The translations under genes were made by a program, and so were the position numbers. Shown in pieces: positions 40,195 to 49,518 of a stretch of DNA of 64,000 nucleotides. The notes under the pieces were generated by a model. It was not told the origin of the DNA. It made no database searches and saw only the letters and a list, made by a program, of their open reading frames with translations. The DNA comes from Deferribacteraceae bacterium UBA6793 (GTDB lineage Bacteria; Chrysiogenota; Deferribacteres; Deferribacterales; Geovibrionaceae). Each line of letters begins with the position of its first letter. Positions within the stretch are counted from its first letter, which is position 1. The stretch spans positions 11,372-75,371 of the forward strand of contig DKFP01000006.1 in the NCBI GenBank assembly GCA_002452405.1, given 5' to 3'.

Positions 40195-41913
40195 ATGTCA
40201 GGTTTGCTGTCATTAAGTGTAGTTTTGGTATTTCTTGTCATTTCGCAGCTTATTTCTGCGTTCCTTTTCACCCTGTATTTCGTCCGCCAGAAGAAAAAAA
40301 TGGCGGAAACCAATAAAAAACTGAAAGCCGCAAACGCACGTATCCAGCAGTATCTCAGCGGGGTGGATGCCTCAAACCTTATGTGCATAATGGACATAAC
40401 GGGAGTTATGAAATACATAAACAGGGCATACCTGAACGCTGTGGGATACGGCTTTGAAGAGATTGTCGGCAATAAATATGATATTCTCACACATCCTGAT
40501 ACTCCGCAGAAAACATACGACGAAATGTTCTCAACCTTGCAGGAAGGGCAGATATGGTCGGGCATGATTCTTAATCAGGCGAAGGACGGGCACACGGTCT
40601 ATCTTGAAACCTCAGTCGTGCCCATACGCGACGACAACAACCGAATAACCGAATATCTCTCCATCCGTAAAGACCTCACGGAAGTTTACGTTCAGCAGGA
40701 ACAGATAAAAAAACAGTACACCGATCCGCTTACAGGGTTTCCGAACAGAACGAAAATGAGGCTCGACCTTGAAAAGACAAACGAACCAGCGCTCGCCATC
40801 ATAAACATCGACTCATTCAGCACCATAAACACCTATTACGGGCTTGAGGCAGGCGATGAAATACTGAAGGATTTCGCAAAGCTGCTGAAAAGCAAGCTGG
40901 ATGCATCAATGACCGCGTACAGACTGAGCGGTGACGAGTTTGCTGTTCTTGCCGACGGCACGAACGATATAAACGAGTTCAACCTCACCATAAAGCATAT
41001 CATGCACGAGATAACCGAGCACAGATTTCAACACGAAGGCAATGAAATACAGCTTAATCTGACATCCGGAACCGCCCTCGGACACGAAAACCCTATGGTC
41101 AAGGCGGGGATGGCTATTAAACAGGCGCGGCAAAATAAAAAAACGCTCACAACCTATTCCGAGGTGCATCAGGTTGCCGAACAGATGCGCGAAACGATAC
41201 AGTATACAACAGCACTTCGCGATGCTGTGCGGCTGGACAGGGTTATTCCGCACTTTCAACCCATAGCTGATACGGCAACAGGGAAAATTTTCAAGCATGA
41301 AGCCCTCATCCGTATTCAGGACGAGAATGGAAAGTTCATCCCGCCCATGTGCTTCCTTGAGCTTTCAAAACAGCTTAAACTATACAACGACCTGTCTTCA
41401 ATTATGCTTATGAAGACCATAGAAAAGATAAAGGATACGGACAAGCGTATCTCCATCAACTTCGACAAAGAGGACGTTCTCAACCAGAGGATGCATAACA
41501 AACTGTTTGACGCTGTCCGGAAATACGGTCTTCAGGGCAGAGTGACAATAGAGATAACCGAATCCGAAGGCATAGACAACCTCAGCGAGCTTGCAGCGTT
41601 TGTCAGCAAGGCGAAACAGGAGAGCTGCCTCATAGCCATAGACGATTTCGGTACCGGCTATTCAAACTTCATGTATATCCTTTCGCTCCAGCCGGATTTT
41701 CTGAAAATAGACGGCTCCATAACACGCCAGATACTGGAGTCCAAACGCGCGCGCCTGCTCACGGAAACAATAGTCAGCATGTGCCACAGAGCAGGTATCA
41801 AAACCATCGGAGAATTCGTCTCCTCGGAAGAGATTTACGAAATTATGAAAGAACTGGGCGTAGATTACGTTCAGGGCTACTATTTCGGCAAACCCGAAAT
41901 TGAACTGCTGTAA
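40195..41913 (+). CDS. Membrane-anchored PAS-GGDEF-EAL c-di-GMP protein
   Basis: A 572-aa protein starting at ATG 40195 (MSGLLSLSV), which has GGAG 7 nt upstream; an ATG 9 codons earlier has none. One membrane helix (about 5-28), PAS (about 55-165), GGDEF (about 180-330; the motif is SGDEF, a variant often still active, with DPLTGFPNR before it) and EAL (about 345-570; EAL, SINFDKED, EITES, DDFGTGYSN, FLKIDG kept). It could be bifunctional. It is monocistronic and divergent from the radical SAM operon. Confidence 0.9.
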   Translation: MSGLLSLSVVLVFLVISQLISAFLFTLYFVRQKKKMAETNKKLKAANARIQQYLSGVDASNLMCIMDITGVMKYINRAYLNAVGYGFEEIVGNKYDILTHPDTPQKTYDEMFSTLQEGQIWSGMILNQAKDGHTVYLETSVVPIRDDNNRITEYLSIRKDLTEVYVQQEQIKKQYTDPLTGFPNRTKMRLDLEKTNEPALAIINIDSFSTINTYYGLEAGDEILKDFAKLLKSKLDASMTAYRLSGDEFAVLADGTNDINEFNLTIKHIMHEITEHRFQHEGNEIQLNLTSGTALGHENPMVKAGMAIKQARQNKKTLTTYSEVHQVAEQMRETIQYTTALRDAVRLDRVIPHFQPIADTATGKIFKHEALIRIQDENGKFIPPMCFLELSKQLKLYNDLSSIMLMKTIEKIKDTDKRISINFDKEDVLNQRMHNKLFDAVRKYGLQGRVTIEITESEGIDNLSELAAFVSKAKQESCLIAIDDFGTGYSNFMYILSLQPDFLKIDGSITRQILESKRARLLTETIVSMCHRAGIKTIGEFVSSEEIYEIMKELGVDYVQGYYFGKPEIELL

Positions 41914-41973
41914 TCCTTGTATTTATCCGCAAATTGCTCTAAATTGAACACAAACATAACTCTCAGGTGACTT

Positions 41974-42156
41974 ATGATAAAACAAGAGCTTCTCGACGTT
42001 TTGGCATGTCCCAAGTGCAAACAGCCTGTCAGGGAATCCAAAGACGAAAAATACATCGTATGCGACACATGCAAACTCCTTTATGAGATACGCGAGGGTA
42101 TCCCTGTGATGCTCATTGACGAGGCAAAACAGGTGGAAGACACAGGCGGATACTGA
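41974..42156 (+). CDS. Trm112-family zinc-ribbon protein
   Basis: A 60-aa protein with the family start MIKQELLDVLACPKCKQPV, a zinc knuckle CPKC (about 12-15) and a second CDTC (about 30-33), then the LLYEIREGIPVMLIDEA end. Trm112/YcaR proteins activate or stabilise methyltransferases; in bacteria the partner is usually not known. It opens a run of overlapping or adjacent plus-strand genes reaching to 50340. The ATG has CAGGTG upstream. The size matches the family. Confidence 0.92.
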   Translation: MIKQELLDVLACPKCKQPVRESKDEKYIVCDTCKLLYEIREGIPVMLIDEAKQVEDTGGY

Positions 42157-42157
42157 T

Positions 42158-43672
42158 ATGGAGATACTAAGCTCCTTTCAGATGAGCAAAGCCGACAGTT
42201 TTACTATCAATAATATAGGCATTCCCTCAGCAGTGCTTATGGAAAATGCGGCAGGTGCTTTTGTCCGCGTGCTCCTGGAAAAAATGCCTGAAATGACCTC
42301 CGCAGCGGTTGTCTGCGGAAGCGGAAACAACGGCGGCGACGGACTGGCGGCGGCAAGACTGCTCTGCAACTCCGGCGTACACACCGACGTGTACCTCGCC
42401 TGCGACCCTGAAAAGCTCAAGGGAGACGCGCTGGTCAATCTGAACATACTCAAGAACTATCCTGTGAACATCTTCGTTATAACAGATGACGAGATACCAT
42501 CCTTTGAAAGTTACGACGTTACCGTTGACGCGCTGTTCGGCACAGGGCTTAACCGCCCGCTCTCAGGCTATCCCGAAGAGCTGGTGCACAGCATAAACCT
42601 GTCCTCAGAGTTCACAGCCTCGATGGATATCCCCAGCGGACTCTGCGGCGATACATGGCTGGTGATAGGCACAGCGATAGACGCAGACCTCACGGTCACT
42701 TTTGCACGCCCTAAATTTCCCCACGTTATGTATCCGGCCCGTAAACTTTGCGGCGAGGTTATAATCGTGGACATCTCCATTCCGGATTTCGCAATAACCG
42801 GCTGCCACACCTATCTGCTTACACCGGACAATCTTCCGGTTGTGACACCCAGAGAACCTGATAGCCACAAGGGCAACTTCGGACACGCCGTTGTCATAGG
42901 CGGAAGCCTCGGCAAATCAGGCGCAGTTCTCATGGCATCCCGCGCATGTGCGGTCTGCGGAGCCGGACTCACCACGGCGGCGGTACCCAAAGGACTCATC
43001 CGGACAGCGGAAAACTCAAACCCCGAAATAATGTCCCTCCCCCTCGGCGAAGGCGATTTTTTCACAGCGGAGGGTGCCGACAGGCTTATAGATTTTCTTG
43101 AAGGAAAAACTGTAGCATCAATAGGCATGGGCATCGGTACCGAAGAAGACACTGCGGAGTTTCTGGAAAAGCTGATAAACAAAACTGATATACCGCTCAT
43201 AATAGATGCGGATGGAATAAACCTGCTGAAAAAGAAACAGTTCAGAAAACTGGAAGGCAGATGCGCCATAACCCCGCACGTCGGCGAGTTTGCAAGACTG
43301 CTCGGCATAACCACTGACGAGGTGAACCGCGACAGAATAAACCTTGCCAGCAAGTTTGCCTGCGACAACGGAATAATCGTTGTGCTTAAAAGTGCAGACA
43401 CGCTCATTGCGCTTCCCAACGGACTGGTATTTGTAGATATTTCAGGTTCGCCCGCCCTCAGTAAAGGCGGCAGCGGCGACTGTCTCACCGGGCTTATCAC
43501 AGGCTTTGCTGCTCAGGGCTATGACCTTGACTTCGCGTGTATGCTCGGCAGTTTCACACTGGGCAGAGCCGCAGAACTGGTGCTTGAAACGATGAACGAA
43601 AAAACCGTTCTTACGACTGATATAATAAACACTGTGGGACGCGTGCTGAATGAACTGGAACAGAACGCTTGA
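42158..43672 (+). CDS. nnr: Bifunctional NAD(P)H-hydrate epimerase / ADP-dependent dehydratase
   Basis: A 504-aa metabolite-repair enzyme that restores damaged NAD(P)HX. The N-terminal half is the YjeF_N epimerase (GSGNNGGDGLAAARLL about 51-66, DALFGTGLNRPL). The C-terminal half is the ribokinase-like dehydratase (GHAVVIGGSLGKSGA, NPEIMSLPLGEG, and the GSGDCLTGLITGF anion hole near 435). The fused form of about 500 aa is usual in bacteria. The start at ATG 42158 lies 1 bp after the Trm112 stop; the open frame upstream only covers that gene. Its end overlaps tsaE by 23 nt. Confidence 0.92.
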   Translation: MEILSSFQMSKADSFTINNIGIPSAVLMENAAGAFVRVLLEKMPEMTSAAVVCGSGNNGGDGLAAARLLCNSGVHTDVYLACDPEKLKGDALVNLNILKNYPVNIFVITDDEIPSFESYDVTVDALFGTGLNRPLSGYPEELVHSINLSSEFTASMDIPSGLCGDTWLVIGTAIDADLTVTFARPKFPHVMYPARKLCGEVIIVDISIPDFAITGCHTYLLTPDNLPVVTPREPDSHKGNFGHAVVIGGSLGKSGAVLMASRACAVCGAGLTTAAVPKGLIRTAENSNPEIMSLPLGEGDFFTAEGADRLIDFLEGKTVASIGMGIGTEEDTAEFLEKLINKTDIPLIIDADGINLLKKKQFRKLEGRCAITPHVGEFARLLGITTDEVNRDRINLASKFACDNGIIVVLKSADTLIALPNGLVFVDISGSPALSKGGSGDCLTGLITGFAAQGYDLDFACMLGSFTLGRAAELVLETMNEKTVLTTDIINTVGRVLNELEQNA

Positions 43673-44072
43673 AAACGAAGAGGACACCAGAAAATTTGCA
43701 GAGGAAGCTGCGGAGCTTCTGAAAGGCAAGGTGGTTCTTCTCAACGGAACCCTCGGCGCGGGCAAGACATTTTTTGTTAAGTGCATAGCGGAACATTTCC
43801 ACTGCACTCCGGCGTCAAGCCCGACATTCACTCTGCACCAGCAATACGACGGCGACATTACTATCCGCCATTTCGACCTTTACAGGCTTAACAGCTTCGA
43901 TGAGCTTGAAAACATAGATTTTTGGGGCATACTCGAAAGCGGTGACACCTGTTTTGTGGAATGGGCTGAAAAATTTAATCTGCATGATGAGCTTGAAAAT
44001 TATATCGAAATCAATATAACTGTATTAGACAAAACAAAAAGACAAATCACGGCGGTGACAGCTTGCTTATGA
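43650..44072 (+). CDS. tsaE: tRNA threonylcarbamoyladenosine biosynthesis ATPase TsaE
   Basis: A 140-aa ATPase working with TsaB-TsaD to make t6A37 in ANN-decoding tRNAs. Walker A is LNGTLGAGKTFFVK (about 31-44), then SPTFTLHQQY, the HFDLYRL segment and FVEWAEKF, all family marks. It overlaps nnr by 23 nt at its start, a common pairing in bacteria, and overlaps the next gene as ATGA at its stop. tsaB and tsaD are not in the window. Confidence 0.94.
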   Translation: MNWNRTLENEEDTRKFAEEAAELLKGKVVLLNGTLGAGKTFFVKCIAEHFHCTPASSPTFTLHQQYDGDITIRHFDLYRLNSFDELENIDFWGILESGDTCFVEWAEKFNLHDELENYIEINITVLDKTKRQITAVTACL

Positions 44073-44299
44073 AACCTCAGATATGCCCCTATTGCGGGGA
44101 GAGAAGGCTCGAAGAACTTGAGCCGACAGAGATAATGGTGGACAATTCCCTCTGGGTGATTCACCATTACGAATGTCAGTTCTGCACGGAAGTTTTCGAC
44201 AAGATAATTCCCGAAGGCGAACTCGAATACGAAGTTGACGACATTGATGCGGACATATACACGGACGGAGACATGAATGAAAAAAAATTCCGCAACTGA
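44069..44299 (+). CDS. Small zinc-ribbon protein of 76 aa
   Basis: A 76-aa protein with CPYC (about 6-9) and CQFC (about 34-37) knuckles that should bind one zinc, and a very acidic C-terminal tail (EVDDIDADIYTDGD). The ATG at 44069 overlaps the tsaE stop as ATGA, so it is translationally coupled. It overlaps the next gene by 23 nt. No family is recognised beyond the zinc ribbon. It is probably conserved with the operon rather than foreign. Confidence 0.7.
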   Translation: MKPQICPYCGERRLEELEPTEIMVDNSLWVIHHYECQFCTEVFDKIIPEGELEYEVDDIDADIYTDGDMNEKKFRN

Positions 44300-44549
44300 T
44301 CTCTTCAGCCACCTTTCGGATGATGAGATGCAGCGTATCGTCCTGCTGAAAAACGGACTTGAGGATCTTAACCTCATCCTTCAGGAGATAGAAGATACAT
44401 ACAACAAACTTGCGGAAATAGGAATAACCGAGCAGGAGAAAAAAAATCAGCGACTCAGATTGCTGACACTGGAAAAATATCTTCTCGACCTGAACGAAAA
44501 GGTGAACTCGGCTATGGGAACCACAGACAACAAATCCAGACTTTCATAA
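44277..44549 (+). CDS. Small coiled-coil protein of 90 aa, unrecognised
   Basis: A 90-aa charged, helical protein (MKKNSATDLFSHLSDDEMQ) with leucine heptads from about 22 to 80, suggesting a short coiled coil or a helical hairpin. The start at ATG 44277 has GGAG 6 nt upstream and overlaps the previous gene by 23 nt. It ends 21 bp before valS. No Cys, signal or membrane segment. Function unknown. Confidence 0.65.
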   Translation: MKKNSATDLFSHLSDDEMQRIVLLKNGLEDLNLILQEIEDTYNKLAEIGITEQEKKNQRLRLLTLEKYLLDLNEKVNSAMGTTDNKSRLS

Positions 44550-44570
44550 ATATAACGGAGACGACCCCTG

Positions 44571-47186
44571 ATGCAGAAAGAATACCCCACGCGAATCAAC
44601 CCGTCGGATTTTGAATCCGAGCTATATAAGGAATGGACAGATAAAAAATATTTCCACGCTGACGAACACAGCAAGAAACCGCCCTATTCCATAGTTATCC
44701 CGCCCCCAAACGTAACAGGCTCTCTGCACATGGGACATGCTCTTAACAACACCCTACAGGATATCATGATCCGCTTTCACAAGCTGAACGGATATGAAAC
44801 AATGTGGATGCCAGGCACTGACCATGCCGGAATCGCCACACAAAACGTCGTTGAGCGTCTGCTCGCCTCCGAAGGCACAAGCAGACACGAACTCGGACGC
44901 GAAAAATTTATTGAACGCGTCTGGGAATGGAAGGCACAGTCCGGCGGTACCATCATAAACCAGCTCAGAAGGCTCGGTTGCGCCTGCGACTGGGACAGAG
45001 AACGCTTCACCATGGACGAAGGTCTGAGCCGTGCAGTTCGCAAAGTATTCGTATCGCTCTATAAAGAAGGACTTATCTACCGTTCCGACTATATCGTCAA
45101 CTGGTGCCCCCGCTGCCACACCGCCCTTTCCGACCTTGAGGTGGAACATGAAGAGATTGAGGGCGCATTTTATCATATCTATTACCCCGTTAAGGGAACC
45201 GATATAAAACTTGAAGTTGCCACAACCCGCCCGGAAACCATGCTTGGCGATACCGCCGTCGCAGTTAACCCCAACGACGACAGATATAAACACCTTATCG
45301 GTAAAACCGTTATCCTTCCCCTCGTTGACCGCGAAATACCAATCATAGGCGATGAATACGTCGATATGGAGTTCGGAACCGGATGTCTGAAAGTGACTCC
45401 GGCGCACGACCCCAACGACTTCCTGCTGGGCATGAAACACAAACTGGAAAACATCAGCGTTATGGACGAAAACGCCGCTATCAACGAAAACGGCGGCGAG
45501 TTCAAAGGTCTCGACAGGTTCGAGGCGAGAAAAGCGGTTGTTGTAAAACTTGCAGAAAAAGGGCTGTTCGTTGCCAAAAAGACACACCAGCACAAAGTCG
45601 GTCACTGCTACAGATGCAAAACCGTCATTGAACCCAGAATCAGCCTTCAATGGTTCCTTAAAATAAAAGGTATGTCCGACGAAGCCGTGAAGGCGGTTCA
45701 GTCAGGTCAGATAGTTATAAAACCTGAAACATGGAATAAAACATTCTATAACTGGATGAACGACATCCGCGACTGGTGCATCTCCAGACAGATATGGTGG
45801 GGACACCGTATCCCGGCATGGTACTGCAAATGCGGCGAGATAATGGTTGAGGAGGAAGCTCCCGAAAAATGCTCACGCTGCGGAAGCACCCATCTTGAGC
45901 AGGAAACGGACGTTCTCGACACATGGTTCTCCTCCGGTCTGTGGCCATTCTCCACACAGGGCTGGCCTGAAAACACCGACACGCTGAAAAAATTCTATCC
46001 CACGTCAACCCTTATAACAGGCTTCGACATCCTGTTCTTCTGGGTTGCCCGTATGATGATGTTCGGTCTGAAATTCATGGACAAGGAACCTTTCAAAGAG
46101 GTTTATCTCCACGCCCTCATCCGCGACAAGGATGGACAGAAAATGAGCAAATCCAAGGGGAACGTTATAGATCCTCTTACCATGATAGACAAATACGGCG
46201 CGGACGCATTCCGCTTCACCCTCGCAGCCTTTGCCGCACAGGGCAGAGATATCAAGCTGGATGAGGCGAGAATCGACGGCTACCGCAACTTCGTGAACAA
46301 GATATGGAATGCATCCCGTTTCATCCTCACAGGATACGAAGGGCAGAAATTCACTGCGGATACAAAGCTCTCCCTTGAGGACAAGTGGATATTGCAAAAC
46401 CTGAAAGAAACGGAAGAAACAGTTTCTAAAGCAATAGCCAACTACGACTTTAACGAGGCGGCGCTGGCAGTTTACCACTTCTTCTGGCACAAGTTCTGCG
46501 ACTGGTACATAGAGCTTATCAAACCCAGAATTTACGACGAAACCAAAAAGGACGACGCATACGCCGTTGCCGCATACGTCATTGAAAAATCACTGGTTCT
46601 TATGCACCCCTTCATGCCATTCGTAACTGAATACATCTATCAGCTTGTAACCGAAAAAGAATCTATCATGCTCGCGGAATGGGAAAAATTCAGCTTCTCA
46701 TTTGACGAGGAGATGAAGGAGATGGAGGAGATAATCGAGCTAATCGGGCTTATCCGCAATATCCGCGGCGAATATAACGTCTCCATGTCCAAACAGCTTA
46801 AAGCATACGTTAAAACTGACAACGAAGTGACAGGCACCGCCTTCACCAAATACAAGGATATGGTCATGAACCTTGCCAGACTCGAAACCCTGGAAATGAC
46901 CGACACTGCCGTTGAAAAGGCTTCGCAGAACATAGCCACCTCTTTCGAGGTATATGTTTCCCTTGAAGGGCTGGTGGACTTCGCTGCCGAAGTTGCAAAA
47001 CTGGAAAAAGAGCTGGCAAAACTCGAAAAAGACGCGAACATCTACGGCGGCAAACTGAAAAATGAAAACTATCTGAAAAACGCACGTCCCGACGTAATTG
47101 AAAAGGACAAAGAAAAGTTCGCAGAGATAGACGACAAGATGACAAAAGTAAAAGAGACCATAGAGAGGCTTAGAGAACAATGCTGA
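44571..47186 (+). CDS. valS: Valyl-tRNA synthetase
   Basis: An 871-aa class I synthetase charging tRNA-Val. HIGH motif in PPNVTGSLHMGHALN (about 43-57), the editing CP1 domain (TTRPETMLGDTAV), a CP zinc-like CRCGS region, the KMSKSKGNVIDP motif (about 525), an anticodon-binding helical domain, and the C-terminal coiled-coil arm that is typical of ValS (KLEKELAKLEKDANIYGGKL). Length is normal for ValS (860-950). The start follows CGGAGA. Its stop overlaps nadC by 7 nt. Confidence 0.97.
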   Translation: MQKEYPTRINPSDFESELYKEWTDKKYFHADEHSKKPPYSIVIPPPNVTGSLHMGHALNNTLQDIMIRFHKLNGYETMWMPGTDHAGIATQNVVERLLASEGTSRHELGREKFIERVWEWKAQSGGTIINQLRRLGCACDWDRERFTMDEGLSRAVRKVFVSLYKEGLIYRSDYIVNWCPRCHTALSDLEVEHEEIEGAFYHIYYPVKGTDIKLEVATTRPETMLGDTAVAVNPNDDRYKHLIGKTVILPLVDREIPIIGDEYVDMEFGTGCLKVTPAHDPNDFLLGMKHKLENISVMDENAAINENGGEFKGLDRFEARKAVVVKLAEKGLFVAKKTHQHKVGHCYRCKTVIEPRISLQWFLKIKGMSDEAVKAVQSGQIVIKPETWNKTFYNWMNDIRDWCISRQIWWGHRIPAWYCKCGEIMVEEEAPEKCSRCGSTHLEQETDVLDTWFSSGLWPFSTQGWPENTDTLKKFYPTSTLITGFDILFFWVARMMMFGLKFMDKEPFKEVYLHALIRDKDGQKMSKSKGNVIDPLTMIDKYGADAFRFTLAAFAAQGRDIKLDEARIDGYRNFVNKIWNASRFILTGYEGQKFTADTKLSLEDKWILQNLKETEETVSKAIANYDFNEAALAVYHFFWHKFCDWYIELIKPRIYDETKKDDAYAVAAYVIEKSLVLMHPFMPFVTEYIYQLVTEKESIMLAEWEKFSFSFDEEMKEMEEIIELIGLIRNIRGEYNVSMSKQLKAYVKTDNEVTGTAFTKYKDMVMNLARLETLEMTDTAVEKASQNIATSFEVYVSLEGLVDFAAEVAKLEKELAKLEKDANIYGGKLKNENYLKNARPDVIEKDKEKFAEIDDKMTKVKETIERLREQC

Positions 47187-48004
47187 GAGAAAAACTCGTA
47201 AGACTCGCCCTCGAAGAGGACATCGGCACAGGCGATCTCACCGCAAAGGCTTTCCGCGACTATGAAAAACTTAGCGCCTTCGCGTATCTGGCAAAAGAGG
47301 ATTTCATACTCTGCGGAACAAAGACCGCCCGCATAGTCTTCAACGAACTGAACGCCGGAATAAACACTATCTTTTACAAAAAGGATGGTGAACTCATCAA
47401 AAAAGGCGAAATATTCGGCGAAGTTAACGGTCCTGTATATTCCATCCTCTCCGGGGAAAGAACTTCTCTGAACTTCCTTCAAAGACTCTCAGGCATCGCC
47501 ACAAACACAGCGGACTATGTTAAGGAGCTTGAAGGAACAAGCATAAAAATTCTCGACACCAGAAAAACCACTCCTGGCTGGAGAGTTATGGAGAAATACG
47601 CCGTGCTCATAGGTGGCGGCAACAACCACCGCATGGGACTTTTCGACGGCGTTATGCTGAAAGACAACCACGTTGACGCAGCAGGCGGCATAACCGCTGC
47701 GGTACGCCTTGTACAGAAAAGCATCCCCAGCACAGTCAAGATAGAGGTGGAGGTGCGCAACCTCGCCGAAGCAAAAGAAGCGGCGGAAGCAGGTGCTGAC
47801 ATCATTATGCTCGACAACTTCAAACTTGAGGACATGCAGGCGGCGATTGACATTATCGCAAAACGCGCAAAAATCGAGATATCCGGCGGCATAACCAAAG
47901 AGAAGCTGAAAGAGTTCCGCCATCTCGCCATCGACTATATTTCAATCGGAGCTCTTACTCACCACGCTGTGAGTGTTGATATGAGTCTGAAAATACGCAA
48001 ATGA
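47180..48004 (+). CDS. nadC: Nicotinate-nucleotide pyrophosphorylase (quinolinate phosphoribosyltransferase)
   Basis: A 274-aa enzyme converting quinolinate and PRPP to nicotinate mononucleotide in NAD synthesis. The opening EEDIGTGDLTAKAF, the ERTSLNFLQRLSGIAT segment, the DTRKTTPGWR loop (about 127-136), GGGNNHRMGLFDGVMLKDNH and the LDNFKLEDM / ISGGI barrel strands all match NadC. It is the true NadC, whereas modD at 5208 is the paralogue. It overlaps valS by 7 nt and the next gene as ATGA. No nadA or nadB is in the window. Confidence 0.95.
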   Translation: MLREKLVRLALEEDIGTGDLTAKAFRDYEKLSAFAYLAKEDFILCGTKTARIVFNELNAGINTIFYKKDGELIKKGEIFGEVNGPVYSILSGERTSLNFLQRLSGIATNTADYVKELEGTSIKILDTRKTTPGWRVMEKYAVLIGGGNNHRMGLFDGVMLKDNHVDAAGGITAAVRLVQKSIPSTVKIEVEVRNLAEAKEAAEAGADIIMLDNFKLEDMQAAIDIIAKRAKIEISGGITKEKLKEFRHLAIDYISIGALTHHAVSVDMSLKIRK

Positions 48005-48552
48005 GATGCTGTGAGAGACTGCGCAAACTTTTAAACCGGAAGAGCACAATCGTTTTTATAGTGGTAGGCATCAGTTTTTTTATGCTTTTTCACTATCGCT
48101 CAAATCCCAACGCGCTGAAAATAGGCGCAAAGGCACCGGACATCTCTCTGGAATCCATGAATGGTGAAAAAATTAACCTATATGACATAAAAGAACCTGT
48201 CATGCTGGCATTTTTTAACACCAATACCTTTCTTTCCGGCGGTATGTATACACATCTTTATCTGAAAAACATGCCTTACTTCAAGAGTATAGACAAAATA
48301 AACAAAGCAAAACTTGTCATAATAACTGATGGAGACCAACGAAAAAATATTATACGAGAAAAATTGTCTGATTCACGTTATAAAATCCTTGAAAATAATG
48401 TTTATTCAAGCAATAATAAACTGGCACAGACAGAGTACGGGCTTTCCATCTGGCCCCATTTCTTTCTTATTGACAGTAATAAACAAATCATTTACGCCGC
48501 CAAAGTTCCCACTGTGGAGATTGTTGACGGTATTTTAGACAGGAGTCAGTAA
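48001..48552 (+). CDS. Membrane-anchored thioredoxin-fold protein lacking the CxxC motif
   Basis: A 183-aa protein with one N-terminal membrane helix (about 17-33) and an AhpC/TSA-Redoxin-like domain (IGAKAPDISLESMNGEKINLYD, about 43-64, then LAFFNTNTF where redox members have a WCxxC). The region after the helix has no cysteine, so it cannot be a thiol oxidoreductase of the usual kind. The C-terminal part has the cis-Pro-like WPHFFLID. It overlaps nadC (ATGA) and trxB (TAATG), so it is coupled to thioredoxin reductase. It may be a structural or binding relative of the TlpA type. Confidence 0.7.
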   Translation: MRCCERLRKLLNRKSTIVFIVVGISFFMLFHYRSNPNALKIGAKAPDISLESMNGEKINLYDIKEPVMLAFFNTNTFLSGGMYTHLYLKNMPYFKSIDKINKAKLVIITDGDQRKNIIREKLSDSRYKILENNVYSSNNKLAQTEYGLSIWPHFFLIDSNKQIIYAAKVPTVEIVDGILDRSQ

Positions 48553-49517
48553 TGCACGATTTTTTTAACGTACAGGACATACAGGACGAATACGACATTG
48601 TCATTTTGGGGGCTGGTCCCGCTGGTCTCACCGCGGGCATGTACGCATCAAGAGACAAGCTGAAAGTTCTGATTCTTGAAAAACAATTCCCCGGCGGCTA
48701 CGTTGCCATCACTGAGTGGGTTGAAAACTACCCCGGTTTTTTTGACGGCATAATGGGCGCTGACCTGTCTGAAAAATTTTACCACCATGCGGTTAAGTTC
48801 GGCACTCTGATACGTAACGGAAACTGCACAAAGATAGAGCTGGACGGCGATTACAAAATAGTACACATCGAAAACCGCGCAAAACCAGTTAAGGCGAAAG
48901 CGGTCATCATAGGCTTCGGCTGCGAACCTAAAAGGCTCGACGTACCCGGCGAAAGCAGATTCTACGGCAGAGGTGTTTCCTTCTGCGCAACCTGCGACGG
49001 TTCTTTCTATAAAGACAGGGTCGTTGCCAGCGTCGGCGGAGGAGACTCCGCAATTGAGGAAGGAGAATATCTTACCCGTTTTGCATCAAAAGTTTATGTA
49101 ATTCATCGACGCGATACCTTCCGTGCATCAAACCTTGCAATGGAGCGAGCATACGCCAATCCCAAGATGGAGTTCATCACCGATACCGTTGTTGACTCAG
49201 TTAACGGTGAAACAAAAGTCACCGGAATAACACTGAAGAACGTTAAAACAGACGAAAAACGTGACCTTGAAGTAGACGGTCTGTTTGTTTTCATCGGACA
49301 CACAGCAAAAACAGAGCTTGTTAAAGACCTTGTGAAAACCGACGAATGGGGATTTATCGTTGCTGACGAATCCACGAAAACATCAGTACCCGGCATCTTC
49401 GTTGCGGGCGACGTTCGCACAAAAGAGTACAAACAGATAACAACCGCGGTATGCGACGGCACAGTTGCTGCTAAAAACGCAGAAAAATACATCAACGAAA
49501 CTTTTGTGAAGGCATAA
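48552..49517 (+). CDS. trxB: Thioredoxin reductase
   Basis: A 321-aa FAD-dependent enzyme passing NADPH electrons to thioredoxin. FAD-binding GAGPAGLTAGMYA (about 20-32), redox-active CATCDG (about 142-147), NAD(P) motif GGGDSAIEEGEYL, and the C-terminal GIFVAGDVRTK FAD motif, in the family order and length (310-330). It overlaps the preceding thioredoxin-fold gene (TAATG) and lies 1 bp before rsmI. A ferredoxin- or flavodoxin-dependent variant is not suggested, as the NADPH-binding loop (HRRDTFRA) is present. Confidence 0.93.
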   Translation: MHDFFNVQDIQDEYDIVILGAGPAGLTAGMYASRDKLKVLILEKQFPGGYVAITEWVENYPGFFDGIMGADLSEKFYHHAVKFGTLIRNGNCTKIELDGDYKIVHIENRAKPVKAKAVIIGFGCEPKRLDVPGESRFYGRGVSFCATCDGSFYKDRVVASVGGGDSAIEEGEYLTRFASKVYVIHRRDTFRASNLAMERAYANPKMEFITDTVVDSVNGETKVTGITLKNVKTDEKRDLEVDGLFVFIGHTAKTELVKDLVKTDEWGFIVADESTKTSVPGIFVAGDVRTKEYKQITTAVCDGTVAAKNAEKYINETFVKA

Positions 49518-49518
49518 G

